DNA of 39,469 nt from Solirubrobacterales bacterium (GCA_025963905.1 JAOPZW010000037.1:1-39469), one strand, 5' to 3'; shown: positions 23,935 through 32,062, numbered from the stretch's first letter. Made by a program: numbers and translations. Notes: a model not told the origin generated them from the letters alone.

Positions 23935-24851
23935 CAGGCCGTCACCGCCACCGGAGCCCAGCCGCACGTCCCGACGACCGCGCCGTCGTGGCGAACCAGC
24001 CGGGCGGGGAGGCCCCTGCGCCACAGCCAGGCGGGGGCGGTGGCGCCCAGCACGATCGCCGCGGTGCTCGCGGTGTTGGCCTCCACGCAGCTCGCGGCAG
24101 CGACGCTGACCGTTCGCCAGATCACCGGGACGGGAGCTCCCGTGCGCGGATCGAGGATGTGATGGACCTCGCGCCCGCCCCGGCGCCAGCGGCGCTGCGT
24201 CGTGCTGGAGGTCGCCAGGCCGCCGCCCCGGAGCGCCACCGTGGTGGCGACGTCGCCGTCGCGGTGGCCGTCGGCGATGCCGACCGGCCAGCCCTCGGCC
24301 GGAACCGGTCCGGCGACCGCCAGGTCGCCGCCGAGGCTGACGAGGACGCCGTGCGGCGCGATCGCGAAGGCGGCCGCGGTGGCGGCGCGGTCGGCGGCGA
24401 GCGCCTTGGCCGTGGCGCCGAGATCCAGGCGCACGCCGGCCGGGACGGCGATGGTGCCCGCCTCGCGGTCGACGCGCACCGTGCGCCAGCCCGCCGCGGG
24501 GACGAAGGTGCGCGCCGTCGCGTCGGCCGGCAGCGCGGCGAAGTCGCGGTCGTAGCCGGCGCGGATCACGGCCGCGCCGATCGTCGGGTCAACGCGCCCT
24601 TCGGAGCTGCGGGCCGCGTCCAGCGCGACCTCGATGGCCTCCAGCAGCAGCGGGCTCACCGGCACCGGCGCGCCGGCGGCGGCGTGGACGCGCGCGATCT
24701 CGGCATCCTCGCGAAAGCGACTGCAGGCGAGGTCGATCGCCGCCAGCTCCTGCTCGACGGCGTGCCGCGCGGCCGGGAGCGCGTCATGCTCGGTCACGAC
24801 GACCTGCGCGGTCGTCCCGAGCGCCCCCCACGTCGCGACCGCCGGGCTCAC
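23934..24851 (-). CDS. apbE: ApbE-family FAD:protein FMN transferase
   Basis: The protein has 305 residues. The family attaches FMN to Thr or Ser of extracytoplasmic redox proteins. Conserved segments are ACSRFREDAEIARVHA, VDPTIGAAVIRAGYDRDF, LDLGATAKALAADRA, VSLGGDLAVAG, and HHILDPRTGAPV with the C-terminal metal-site region. No signal peptide is obvious, so the location is uncertain; many ApbE proteins work outside the membrane. GTG overlaps the stop of the upstream gene (GTGA), and its own stop touches the ferric-reductase-like gene. A flavinylated substrate with a classical FMN-binding domain is not encoded in the window, which makes the upstream anchored protein of interest. Confidence 0.9.
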   Translation of the reverse strand: MSPAVATWGALGTTAQVVVTEHDALPAARHAVEQELAAIDLACSRFREDAEIARVHAAAGAPVPVSPLLLEAIEVALDAARSSEGRVDPTIGAAVIRAGYDRDFAALPADATARTFVPAAGWRTVRVDREAGTIAVPAGVRLDLGATAKALAADRAATAAAFAIAPHGVLVSLGGDLAVAGPVPAEGWPVGIADGHRDGDVATTVALRGGGLATSSTTQRRWRRGGREVHHILDPRTGAPVPVIWRTVSVAAASCVEANTASTAAIVLGATAPAWLWRRGLPARLVRHDGAVVGTCGWAPVAVTA

Positions 24852-25354
24852 GAGCCGCCCGAGGTGACGACGGGTGCCTGCTGCGTCGGAGCGGGTGCGG
24901 CCGCGACCGGGGCCGGGGCGGCGGTGACCTGCGTGCTGGTTGCCTGCGACGCCGAGGTCCCGGAGGACGACGTCCCGGCCGAGCCGGAGCTCGAGCTGCC
25001 GGCGGCTGGCGCGGCGGGGGTCGACGAGGCCGGGGTCGACGAGGCGGCGGCCGACGAGGCCGCGGTGTGGTGGCGCTTGTGGTGCACCACGGTCTTGTGG
25101 GCGCTCGCCGTCGAGCCGGTCGTGCTCGCCGTGGAGCCGGTCGTGCTCGCCGTGGTGGCGGTCGTAGCCGTGGCCGCGGTGCTGGTCGCGCCCGGCGCCG
25201 AGGCCTGAGCCGCCAGGGTCGCAAAGCCGGCGGCCATGACCGCCGAGCCGCCGGCCACCAACCGATTGATCCGCGACACGCGCCGCACCGCGGCGTCGCG
25301 GGTCTGCGCGGCGGCGGATCCGCGTGTGGGATCAGGTTGCGTATGCAAGCTCAT
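24848..25354 (-). CDS. Membrane-anchored Ser/Thr/Ala-rich protein, first gene of redox operon
   Basis: The protein has 168 residues. A cytoplasmic Arg-rich start (RDAAVRRVSRINR) precedes one hydrophobic helix (VAGGSAVMAAGFATLAAQA, about 33-51); the rest is a Thr/Ser/Ala-rich stretch, with two SSTP-type repeats, a basic HKTVVHHKRHH patch and a Pro/Ala/Gln tail. It is probably an extended exported tail. Just after the helix is APGATSTAAT, which resembles part of the GAT-containing flavinylation motif used by ApbE, though the preceding acidic or Ser position is not canonical. It begins the seven-gene operon and overlaps apbE by 4 bases. It may be the external flavin carrier or a scaffold; this is inference. 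No ribosome site is evident before the ATG. Confidence 0.75.
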   Translation of the reverse strand: MSLHTQPDPTRGSAAAQTRDAAVRRVSRINRLVAGGSAVMAAGFATLAAQASAPGATSTAATATTATTASTTGSTASTTGSTASAHKTVVHHKRHHTAASSAAASSTPASSTPAAPAAGSSSSGSAGTSSSGTSASQATSTQVTAAPAPVAAAPAPTQQAPVVTSGGS

Positions 25355-25386
25355 GGCGCCAGGATGGGACCGCCGACTGATGCCCG

Positions 25387-25431
25387 GGTAAGCGGAGCCT
25401 GAGAGGTTCCTTAGCCTGACCCGGGGTTAAG
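25387..25431. promoter_or_regulatory. Phased direct repeats, candidate OmpR-type operator
   Basis: Three hexamers, GGTAAG (25387), CCTGAG (25398) and CCTTAG (25409), are spaced exactly 11 bp apart; on the operon strand they read CTAAGG, CTCAGG, CTTACC. A further GTTAAG lies at 25426-25431, out of phase. One-turn spacing of direct half-sites is what OmpR/PhoB-family dimers bind. The site is 33-60 bp upstream of the redox operon start and also precedes the divergent gene at 25472. Confidence 0.5.
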
Positions 25432-25471
25432 CGACGCCGTAACTTCCTCGCGGCGATCTCGTTCAGGCGGC

Positions 25472-26086
25472 ATGGCCATTCGACCGCTCATCGCAGCCGC
25501 CACCGCCTCCCTCGCCGTCACGGGCGCCGCCGCGCCGGCCGCGGGCGCCGCCACGTACCGGAGCTTCGGCCTGACCAGCTCGGCTCCGGCCGGGGGCGTC
25601 GCCGGCTCCACCACGTCCTTCCGGGCGCGCGTCGTCCTGCCCACGTCGTGGAAGCGCCTGTCCGCGCCGGCGGGCGCGCTGCGGTTCCGGGAGGGTCACG
25701 GCAACTGCTTCTTCACGGTGACGCTCTCGCTGCGCACCCGTGTGGGCGCCTCCGGCTCCCCCGCCGACCACGTGGCGGCCGACCTGGGCGTCCCGGCCCC
25801 GGCGTACCTGCTCGACGGCGGCGAGCGCCCGCCGGGCGCCTGGCGCGTCACGCGCGACGCGACGGCGAACCCGCGCATCACGCTCCACGGCGAGTACGCG
25901 CGCGTCGCCCACGCCGACGCCGGGCTGATCGCCGGCGGCCAGTCGGCGTGGGCCGAGATCATCGCCTCGGCGTCCTCCCGGCCCGGCGACCAGTGCCACA
26001 GCGGCACCTACCGCGACACGCTCGGCCCCGCGCTGGGCGATGCGTTCGCGACGGCGCGGACGATGGCATACGTGCGCCGGGCCTGA
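25472..26086 (+). CDS. Secreted hypothetical protein
   Basis: The protein has 204 residues. The signal peptide is RPLIAAATASLAVTGAAAPAAGAA. The mature part is strand-rich with two Cys (GNCFFTVTLSLRTRV and GDQCHSGTYRDTLG), which may form a disulfide. No known domain is recognised. It is divergent from the redox operon, sharing the 117-base intergenic region with the phased repeats, so it could be under the same regulator. A hairpin overlaps its stop codon. Confidence 0.75.
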   Translation: MAIRPLIAAATASLAVTGAAAPAAGAATYRSFGLTSSAPAGGVAGSTTSFRARVVLPTSWKRLSAPAGALRFREGHGNCFFTVTLSLRTRVGASGSPADHVAADLGVPAPAYLLDGGERPPGAWRVTRDATANPRITLHGEYARVAHADAGLIAGGQSAWAEIIASASSRPGDQCHSGTYRDTLGPALGDAFATARTMAYVRRA

Positions 26087-26127
26087 GCGCCGCGACCATG
26101 CGCGCTGTGTGAGTTCTCCGGCGCTCA
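26084..26127. terminator. Hairpin between convergent genes
   Basis: TGAGCGCCG and CGGCGCTCA form a perfect 9-bp stem around a 26-base loop. The left arm begins in the stop codon of the secreted protein; the right arm overlaps the stop of the oxidase gene. It may terminate both. Confidence 0.4.
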
Positions 26128-27546
26128 CCGCGCCAGATGCAGCCCGACCGCCCGCGGAGCCGCGCAGATGACGCGGGTCGCCAGGTCGGGGCGCCTGCCC
26201 TCCTCCTCGAGGCGCTCCTTGCGCAGCCAGGCGGCGCGCACGAGGGTCCCGGCCGCCCACGCCAGCGGCTCGGGCGGCACCCGCAGCGCATCGCGGTCGA
26301 CGAGCGGCAGGCGGCTGTCGGCGTCGCGCGCGTCGAGCGCGAGCGACGCCAGGACGCGGCCGGCCAGGTGGCAGGGGCCCACGCCGTTGCCCGTGAAGCC
26401 GAAGGCGTAGTGCACCGGCCCGTCGGGCAGCGAGCCGATCTGCGGGAGATGGCCCGGAGAGACGTCGATCGGGCCGCCCCAGGCGTGGGTGACCCGCCGC
26501 CCGGCGAGCGCGGGAAAGGTGCGCAGCAGGTGCTCGCGGGTCTGGGCGGCGACGTGCCGGTCGACCTCGACGCGCCCGCCCAGCCGCGCGCCCCATGCCA
26601 GCTGCCCGCCCCCCCAGCCGAACGCGATGCGGCCGTCGGGCGTGGTGCGCGTGTAGTGCACGAAGGTCCGCCCGTCGGTGATCGCCTCGCCCCCGGTCCA
26701 GCCGACGTCCTCCAGGACGTCGGGCACCGGCTCGGTCAGCACGATGTGCGACGAGGTGACCGACAGGCGCGCGCGCAGCGGGCGCACCCCGCGGGCGGCT
26801 GCGTTGACCGCGAGCACCGCCGCCGTAGCCCGCACCCGACCGCCGGCGGTCTCGGCGACCACCGACCGCGGGCCCTCGACGCGCAGGCGGCGCACCCGCG
26901 AGCCCTCGAACACGAGCGCGCCGCGCTCGGCCACCCGGCGGCGCAGCCCGAGGGCCAGGCGCGCGGGCTGGACCGTCGCGTCGTCGGCGACGAGCACGCC
27001 GCCGCGCAGGACCGGCGACGCGCAGCGCGCGGCGACCTCCGACGGCGCGAGCGCGCGCAGGCGCTCGGCCTCTCCCAACCGCTGCGCCTGCGCCACCGCG
27101 TCGCGGCCGACCTCGTCCTGGGCGGGAGCGGCCGACGCGATGAGCGTGCCGGCCCGGTGGAACCACGCGTCGACGCCCTCTTCCCGGCACCAGTCGCCGA
27201 TCGCCTCGACGCTGGCCGACGAGGCGCGGCACAGCGCCAGCGCGCCGGCGTCCCCCAGCCGCTCGCACAGCGCGGGCAGGTCGCCCCACAGCGTCTGGCA
27301 GAACCCGCCGTTGCGGCCGCTCGGCCCGTGCCCGCAGACGTCGGCCTCGAGCACGGCCACGGTCGCCTGAGGCGCCCGCTGGAGCACCTGCCATGCCGTC
27401 CACAGGCCGGCGTAGCCGCCGCCGATCACCACCACGTCGGCGGAGATGTCAGCCGACAGCGGCGCGAACGGCTCGACGGGGCCCGCCTCCTCCAGCCACC
27501 AGCCATGGCGTGTGTGGCGCATCGCGCCGGCAGCCAGATCGAGCAC
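26125..27546 (-). CDS. FAD-dependent amine/amino-acid oxidoreductase (DAO family, PuuB-like)
   Basis: The protein has 473 residues from GTG 27546, which has AGGA 6 bases upstream; ATG 27522 (465 residues) is the alternative. The FAD-binding Rossmann motif is VVVIGGGYAGLWTAW, followed by VLEADVCGHGPSGRNGGFC, typical of the DAO/glycine-oxidase superfamily and of gamma-glutamylputrescine oxidase. The C-terminal FAD segment is HYAFGFTGNGVGPCHLAGRV. Such enzymes oxidise primary or secondary amines using oxygen. It is the last gene of the potADBC operon, directly after potC, which suggests that it oxidises the imported polyamine or a derivative. The substrate is inferred from context only. Confidence 0.85.
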   Translation of the reverse strand: MLDLAAGAMRHTRHGWWLEEAGPVEPFAPLSADISADVVVIGGGYAGLWTAWQVLQRAPQATVAVLEADVCGHGPSGRNGGFCQTLWGDLPALCERLGDAGALALCRASSASVEAIGDWCREEGVDAWFHRAGTLIASAAPAQDEVGRDAVAQAQRLGEAERLRALAPSEVAARCASPVLRGGVLVADDATVQPARLALGLRRRVAERGALVFEGSRVRRLRVEGPRSVVAETAGGRVRATAAVLAVNAAARGVRPLRARLSVTSSHIVLTEPVPDVLEDVGWTGGEAITDGRTFVHYTRTTPDGRIAFGWGGGQLAWGARLGGRVEVDRHVAAQTREHLLRTFPALAGRRVTHAWGGPIDVSPGHLPQIGSLPDGPVHYAFGFTGNGVGPCHLAGRVLASLALDARDADSRLPLVDRDALRVPPEPLAWAAGTLVRAAWLRKERLEEEGRRPDLATRVICAAPRAVGLHLAR

Positions 27547-27554
27547 TTGTGGTC

Positions 27555-28406
27555 CTACGCGTTCGCCGTCGCGCCGGACAGCGGCGGGGCGATCGCGCTC
27601 AGCGCCCGGGCCTCCCGGCGGCCCCGCGCGCGCTGGGCGATCAGGTTCAGGCCGAGCAGGGCGAGCACGACGAACAGCAGCCCCGAGGCGAGCACGTTGA
27701 CCTCGGCCGGCACGCCCTGGCGCGTCGCGCCGTAGATGAACAGGGGAAACGTCTGCGTCTGGCCGGCGTTGAAGCTCGTGATGACGTAGTCGTCCACCGA
27801 CAGCGCGGCGGCGAGCAGCGCGGCCGCGGCGACGCCCGGCGCGATCAGCGGGAGCGTCACCTTGCGGAAGGTCGTCAGCTCGTTGGCCCCCAGGTCCATG
27901 GCGGCCTCCTCGATGTGCTGGTCCATCCCCTCGAGGCGTGCCTTGACGGTGACCACGACGTAGGACACGTTGAACATCACGTGGGCGATCACGATCGTCA
28001 CGAACCCCGTCGTGATGTTCATCGTGAGGAACAGGCCCAGGAGCGCGGCGCCCAGGACCACCTCGGGCGTGGCCAGCGGCAGGAAGATGAAGAAGTCCGT
28101 CGCGGTGCGCCCGCGGAACGAGTAGCGCACCAGGGCCAATGCGATGAACGTCCCCAGTGCCGTCGCGATCGCCGTCGAGATCCCCGCGATCAGCAGCGAG
28201 TTCTTGAACGCGGTCGCAAGGTCGGGGTTCTGGAACGGGTGCGCCCAGTGGCGCAGCGTGAAGCCCTGCCATGTGAAGTTGAAGCGCCCCTTGTTGTCGT
28301 TGAACGAGAACAGGACGACGATGAAGATCGGGATGAACAGGTACAGGAGCGCCAGCCCGGCCCACAGCCCGAGCAGCCGCCCACGCCAGGCGTCCCAGCG
28401 CGTCAT
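27555..28406 (-). CDS. potC: Polyamine-type ABC transporter permease (PotC-like)
   Basis: The protein has 283 residues and six membrane helices. The coupling loop reads EEAAMDLGANELTTFRKVTLPLIAPGV, the EAA motif that contacts the ATPase. LLYLFIPIFIVVLFSFNDNKG at the N-terminus and FLPLATPEVVLGAALL are typical of PotC. It forms the membrane channel with PotB for import of spermidine or putrescine. The ATG overlaps the potB stop (ATGA). Confidence 0.9.
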   Translation of the reverse strand: MTRWDAWRGRLLGLWAGLALLYLFIPIFIVVLFSFNDNKGRFNFTWQGFTLRHWAHPFQNPDLATAFKNSLLIAGISTAIATALGTFIALALVRYSFRGRTATDFFIFLPLATPEVVLGAALLGLFLTMNITTGFVTIVIAHVMFNVSYVVVTVKARLEGMDQHIEEAAMDLGANELTTFRKVTLPLIAPGVAAAALLAAALSVDDYVITSFNAGQTQTFPLFIYGATRQGVPAEVNVLASGLLFVVLALLGLNLIAQRARGRREARALSAIAPPLSGATANA

Positions 28407-29275
28407 ACGGCGGCCTCGGTCAGCGACCGCGTGCCCAGCAGGCGCGCGTAGACGAGGATCCCGACGAGGATGACGGCCATGAGCACGAACGAGAGCGCCG
28501 CGGCGGTCGGATAGTCGAGGAGGTCCAGGTACCGCGACTGGATGACGTTGCCGATCATGTACTGGTTGGGCGTGCCCAGCAGCGCGGCGTTGATGAAGTC
28601 GCCCACTGCGGGGATGAACGTCAGCAGCGACCCGGCGAAGATCCCCGGCAGCGCGAGCGGCAGGGTGACCTTGCGAAACGCCGTCGTCCGGCTGGCGTAG
28701 AGGTCGGTCGCCGCCTCGATCAGGCGCCGGTCGATCTTCTCCAGCGACACGTACAGCGGCAATGCCATGAACGGCAGGAAGTTGTAGGTGATGCCGGCGA
28801 TCACCGCCGTCCGCGTGGCCAGCAGCCGCCCGCCGGCCGAGACCAGCCCGACGTCGCGCAGCCGGTGCACGACCCAGCCGTTGTCGGACAGGATCAGCTG
28901 CCACGACACGGTGCGCACGAGGTAGCTCGTGAAGAACGGCAGCACGATGAGCAGCAGCAGCACGTTCTTCCAGCGCGCGGACTTGAACGCCACGAAGTAC
29001 GCCAGCGGGAAGGCGATGACGAAGTCCAGGATCGTCGCGGTCGCCGCGTAGCCGAGCGAGCGCAGGAACTGCTGGTGGTAGTTGGACAGCGCGTCGCTGT
29101 AGGTGGAGAAGTGCCACGAGAACGAGTAGCCCAGCTCGGGGTCGCCGGACTGCAGCGACACGTTGAGCTGGTTGAGCACCGGTATGAGGAAGAAGACGAC
29201 GAGCCACAGCAGCCCCGGTCCGATGAGCAGGTAGGGCCACAGCGCCCGTCGCCGGCGCAGCGACAGACGCAGCAC
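28403..29275 (-). CDS. potB: Polyamine-type ABC transporter permease (PotB-like)
   Basis: The protein has 290 residues with six membrane helices. The EAA loop is IEAATDLYASRTTAFRKVTLPLALPGI. LPFFTSYLVRTVSWQLIL and the periplasmic segments match PotB. GTG start lies 3 bases after the potD stop. Forms a heterodimer with PotC. Confidence 0.9.
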   Translation of the reverse strand: MLRLSLRRRRALWPYLLIGPGLLWLVVFFLIPVLNQLNVSLQSGDPELGYSFSWHFSTYSDALSNYHQQFLRSLGYAATATILDFVIAFPLAYFVAFKSARWKNVLLLLIVLPFFTSYLVRTVSWQLILSDNGWVVHRLRDVGLVSAGGRLLATRTAVIAGITYNFLPFMALPLYVSLEKIDRRLIEAATDLYASRTTAFRKVTLPLALPGIFAGSLLTFIPAVGDFINAALLGTPNQYMIGNVIQSRYLDLLDYPTAAALSFVLMAVILVGILVYARLLGTRSLTEAAV

Positions 29276-29278
29276 GCG

Positions 29279-30490
29279 TCAGGCCCCGGTGATCTGCGCC
29301 ATGCGGGCCTCCATCTGGCGCTCGTCGGACGGCGACAGCGACGGATACGCGTGCAGCTTCTGGCGCACGGCGTCCGACGGGAAGATGAGCTGGTTGTTCG
29401 CGGTCTTCGGGTCGGTCTTGAGGAGGATCTCCTTGACGCCCTTCACCGGCGAGATGTAGTTGACGAACACGGCGATCTTCGCCGCCACGGCGGGGTCGTA
29501 GACGTAGTTCATCATCGTCTCGGCGGCGTACGGATGGGCGACCTTCGCCGGCATCATCATGTTGTCGGTGAAGAGCATGCCGCCCTCGTCGGGGTAGACG
29601 AACTCGAGGTCCGGGTTGTCGGCCTGGAGCTGGACGAGATCGCCCGAGTAGGCCATCGCGATCCAGAGGTTGCCCTTCGTGAGGTCGGTCGTGTAGTCAT
29701 TGCCGGTGAAGCGGCGGATCTGGCCGGCCTTCTGCGCCGCCTCGATCTTGTCGAGCGCCTTCATGATCTGATCGAGCGTCGCCGTGGTCGGGTTGACGCC
29801 CTGGCTGAGCATCGCGATCCCGCCCGCGTCGTAGGGCTCCTTGAGGAACGAGACGCGGCCCTTGAACGCCGGATCGAAGAAGTCGTTGACCGAGTGCAGC
29901 TTGCGCCCGGTCTTCTTCGGGTTGTAGCCGATGCCCACCGCGCCGGACTGCCAGGGCAGGCTGAACGAGCGGTCCTTGTCGTAGATGGGGTGTGCGAGCG
30001 TGGGCTCGAGGTTCTTGATGTTGGGGACGTTCTTCTTGTCGATCGCCGTGACGTAGCCGTCGCGCACCCAGCGAGCGGCCATGTAATCCGTCAGCACCAC
30101 GATGTCGCGACCGATCGGCTGCCCCGCCGAGAGCTGCTGGCGGACCTTGCCGAAGAACTCGAAGTTGTCGTTGATCTCCTCGACGTAGTGCACCGTCCCG
30201 CCGTACTTGGTCTGGAAGGACTTGAGCACCTTCTTGTCGATGTACAGCGGCCAGTTGGAGAAGTTGAGCTGATCGATCGCGACCTTCGGGTGGTTGACTG
30301 CCGCGGCCTTCGCCGTCGTGGCCGCGCCCTTGGTCTTCTCGCCCTTGACGCCGCCGCAGGCGGCCAGCAGCATCGGCAGGCTCGTCAGGCCGATGCCCGC
30401 CGTGCCGGCTCGACTCAGGAGCTGGCGCCTCGAGACGCGGTCCCCTTCCAGCAGGCGCTCGACCGCGCGCTCGATCTCCTCATCCGGCAT
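29279..30490 (-). CDS. potD: Polyamine-type substrate-binding lipoprotein (PotD-like)
   Basis: The protein has 403 residues from ATG 30490, which has AGGAGG 6 bases upstream; the earlier in-frame ATG at 30505 has no such site. The N-terminus has a cytoplasmic helix, an Arg-rich SRRQLLSRAG signal start resembling a Tat signal, and a lipobox LLAAC with Cys45. The mature domain is a type 2 periplasmic-binding fold: NFSNWPLYIDKKVLKSFQ, YMAARWVRDGYV, LPWQSGAVGIGYN. It captures polyamine (or a related cation) and delivers it to PotBC. It overlaps potA by 11 bases. Confidence 0.92.
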   Translation of the reverse strand: MPDEEIERAVERLLEGDRVSRRQLLSRAGTAGIGLTSLPMLLAACGGVKGEKTKGAATTAKAAAVNHPKVAIDQLNFSNWPLYIDKKVLKSFQTKYGGTVHYVEEINDNFEFFGKVRQQLSAGQPIGRDIVVLTDYMAARWVRDGYVTAIDKKNVPNIKNLEPTLAHPIYDKDRSFSLPWQSGAVGIGYNPKKTGRKLHSVNDFFDPAFKGRVSFLKEPYDAGGIAMLSQGVNPTTATLDQIMKALDKIEAAQKAGQIRRFTGNDYTTDLTKGNLWIAMAYSGDLVQLQADNPDLEFVYPDEGGMLFTDNMMMPAKVAHPYAAETMMNYVYDPAVAAKIAVFVNYISPVKGVKEILLKTDPKTANNQLIFPSDAVRQKLHAYPSLSPSDERQMEARMAQITGA

Positions 30491-31661
30491 GTGCTTCCTC
30501 CTCATCGGCTACGACAAATGTGTGGCTCGGCTCCCAGGCCAGCAGCACTTCGCGCCCGGCGCCCAGGCCCTCCGGCTGGGCGCCGTCGACGTTCTGGACG
30601 ATCACGGTGAGCTCCTCGCCGCCGTGGGCGGTGACGACGTACTGCAGCGAGACGCCGAGGAACGCCACCACGGACACGACGCCGCGCACGACGTTGGCGC
30701 CGTCGCGGGGCGCGGTCCCGGACGGCAGGAGCGCCACCTTCTCCGGGCGCACCCCGACCTTCACCCGGCCGTCGCGGGCGTGCGCGGCCGACAGGCGGTC
30801 GGCGGGCAGGCGGATCGGCGCGCCGTCGTGCGTCTCGATCTCGGCGAGCGCGGCGTCGGTCCGGCGCACACGGGCCTCGATGAGGTTCGACACGCCGAGG
30901 AAGTTCGCGACGAACTCGGTGCGCGGGCGCTCGTAGAGCTCGGAGGCGCTGCCGGCCTGCTCGATGCGCCCCCGGTTCATGACCGCGATCCGGTCGGCCA
31001 TCGTCATGGCCTCCTCCTGATCGTGGGTCACGTGGACGAAGGTGATCCCGATGTCACGCTGGATGCGCTTGAGCTCCAGCTGCAGCTGCTTGCGCAGCCG
31101 CAGGTCCAGCGCCCCGAGCGGCTCGTCGAGCAGCAGCGCGCGCGGCCGGTTGACGAGCGCGCGCGCCAGCGCGACGCGCTGCTGCTGCCCGCCGGAGAGC
31201 TGGCTCGGCTTGCGCCGGCCGAGCCCGTGCAGCTCCACGAGCTCCAGCGTCTCGCCCACGCGGCTCCGGATCTCGGCCTTCTTGACGCCGCGGCGCTCGA
31301 GCCCGAACGCGACGTTGCGCTCGACGGTGAGGTGCGGGAACAGGGCGTAGGACTGGAAGACCGTGTTGACGTCCCGGCGATAGGGCGGCAGGTCGGTGAC
31401 GTCGTCGCCGCCGAGGAAGACGCGGCCCGACGTGGGATCCTCGAAGCCGCCGATCATCCGCAGCGTCGTGGTCTTGCCGCAGCCCGACGGGCCGAGCATC
31501 GCGTAGAAGGCGCCCCGCTCGATGGAGAGGCTCAGCCGGTCGACGGCGACGGTCTCCGGAAAGCGCTTGGTCACGTCCTCCAAGCGGATGTCGGGCGCTG
31601 CGGCGCCGTCGCCGCGATCGATCCCGGCGGGCGCCGGGTCGGCGGAGCGCAGGTCGGTCAT
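30480..31661 (-). CDS. potA: Polyamine-type ABC transporter ATPase (PotA-like)
   Basis: The protein has 393 residues from ATG 31661. Walker A GPSGCGKTT, Q-loop FQSYALFPHL, signature LSGGQQQRVALARAL, Walker B ALLLDEPLGALD and H-loop HVTHDQEEA are all intact. The C-terminal 130 residues form the TOBE regulatory domain (VGVRPEKVALLP). A frame continuing upstream to 32015 has no coding character. The gene starts the operon; the 150-base gap upstream should hold the promoter, but no confident -10/-35 pair is visible. Confidence 0.92.
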   Translation of the reverse strand: MTDLRSADPAPAGIDRGDGAAAPDIRLEDVTKRFPETVAVDRLSLSIERGAFYAMLGPSGCGKTTTLRMIGGFEDPTSGRVFLGGDDVTDLPPYRRDVNTVFQSYALFPHLTVERNVAFGLERRGVKKAEIRSRVGETLELVELHGLGRRKPSQLSGGQQQRVALARALVNRPRALLLDEPLGALDLRLRKQLQLELKRIQRDIGITFVHVTHDQEEAMTMADRIAVMNRGRIEQAGSASELYERPRTEFVANFLGVSNLIEARVRRTDAALAEIETHDGAPIRLPADRLSAAHARDGRVKVGVRPEKVALLPSGTAPRDGANVVRGVVSVVAFLGVSLQYVVTAHGGEELTVIVQNVDGAQPEGLGAGREVLLAWEPSHTFVVADEEEAHAG

Positions 31662-31818
31662 CAGGGCCCACCTAGGGTTGCTGCGTTGTCCATGGCGGCG
31701 CACTTTTGCGGGTCGTGGCGCCGGGCGCAATCGCCAATCGGTCGCTCTAACCCACGGTTCATAGTCCAGAGTGCAGTGCCGGAGGGCGCCGGGTAGCTCC
31801 GCGATGGGACCGCCGAGC

Positions 31819-31995
31819 ATGACCAGCGACACGAAGCGCCCGCGCGTCGTGCTGCCGCCCGAGCTCGACCTGGCACAGCTGCGCCGCCGCCTCCTGGAGG
31901 CGGTCGCCCTCGTCGCGGCGCTCGTGCTGGTCGCCTTGCTCGCTGCCGGCCTCGGCCAGGTCCGCGAGCACCTGGCTCGGGCCGCCCCTGGCTGA
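31819..31995 (+). CDS. Short single-helix membrane protein, possible truncated flippase-like gene
   Basis: The protein has 58 residues from ATG 31819 (ATG 31804 also possible). It is a basic N-terminus, one hydrophobic helix (LLEAVALVAALVLVALLAA) and GLGQVREHLARAAPG. This resembles, from memory, the opening of flippase-like (lysylphosphatidylglycerol-synthase transmembrane) proteins of related bacteria, where the next residues would be Trp and further helices. Here a TGA sits where TGG (Trp) would be expected, and the following in-frame sequence is not hydrophobic. It could be a gene remnant or a genuine small membrane protein. Confidence 0.45.
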   Translation: MTSDTKRPRVVLPPELDLAQLRRRLLEAVALVAALVLVALLAAGLGQVREHLARAAPG

Positions 31996-32062
31996 CGCAC
32001 TGAACGTCCGCTCACCGGCGCCGTGATTCGCGCTCGCCGAGCGTCGTGCCGATGGACGTCCC

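Noticed and set aside
24848-25354. Arg/Pro-rich minus-strand alternative frame at 24784-25224
   Set aside because: It is a frame-shifted shadow of the Ser/Thr/Ala-rich protein, which has the membrane helix and the overlap with apbE.
31662-31803. Promoter of the pot operon
   Set aside because: Several weak -35/-10-like pairs can be drawn on the minus strand, but none is convincing enough to list.
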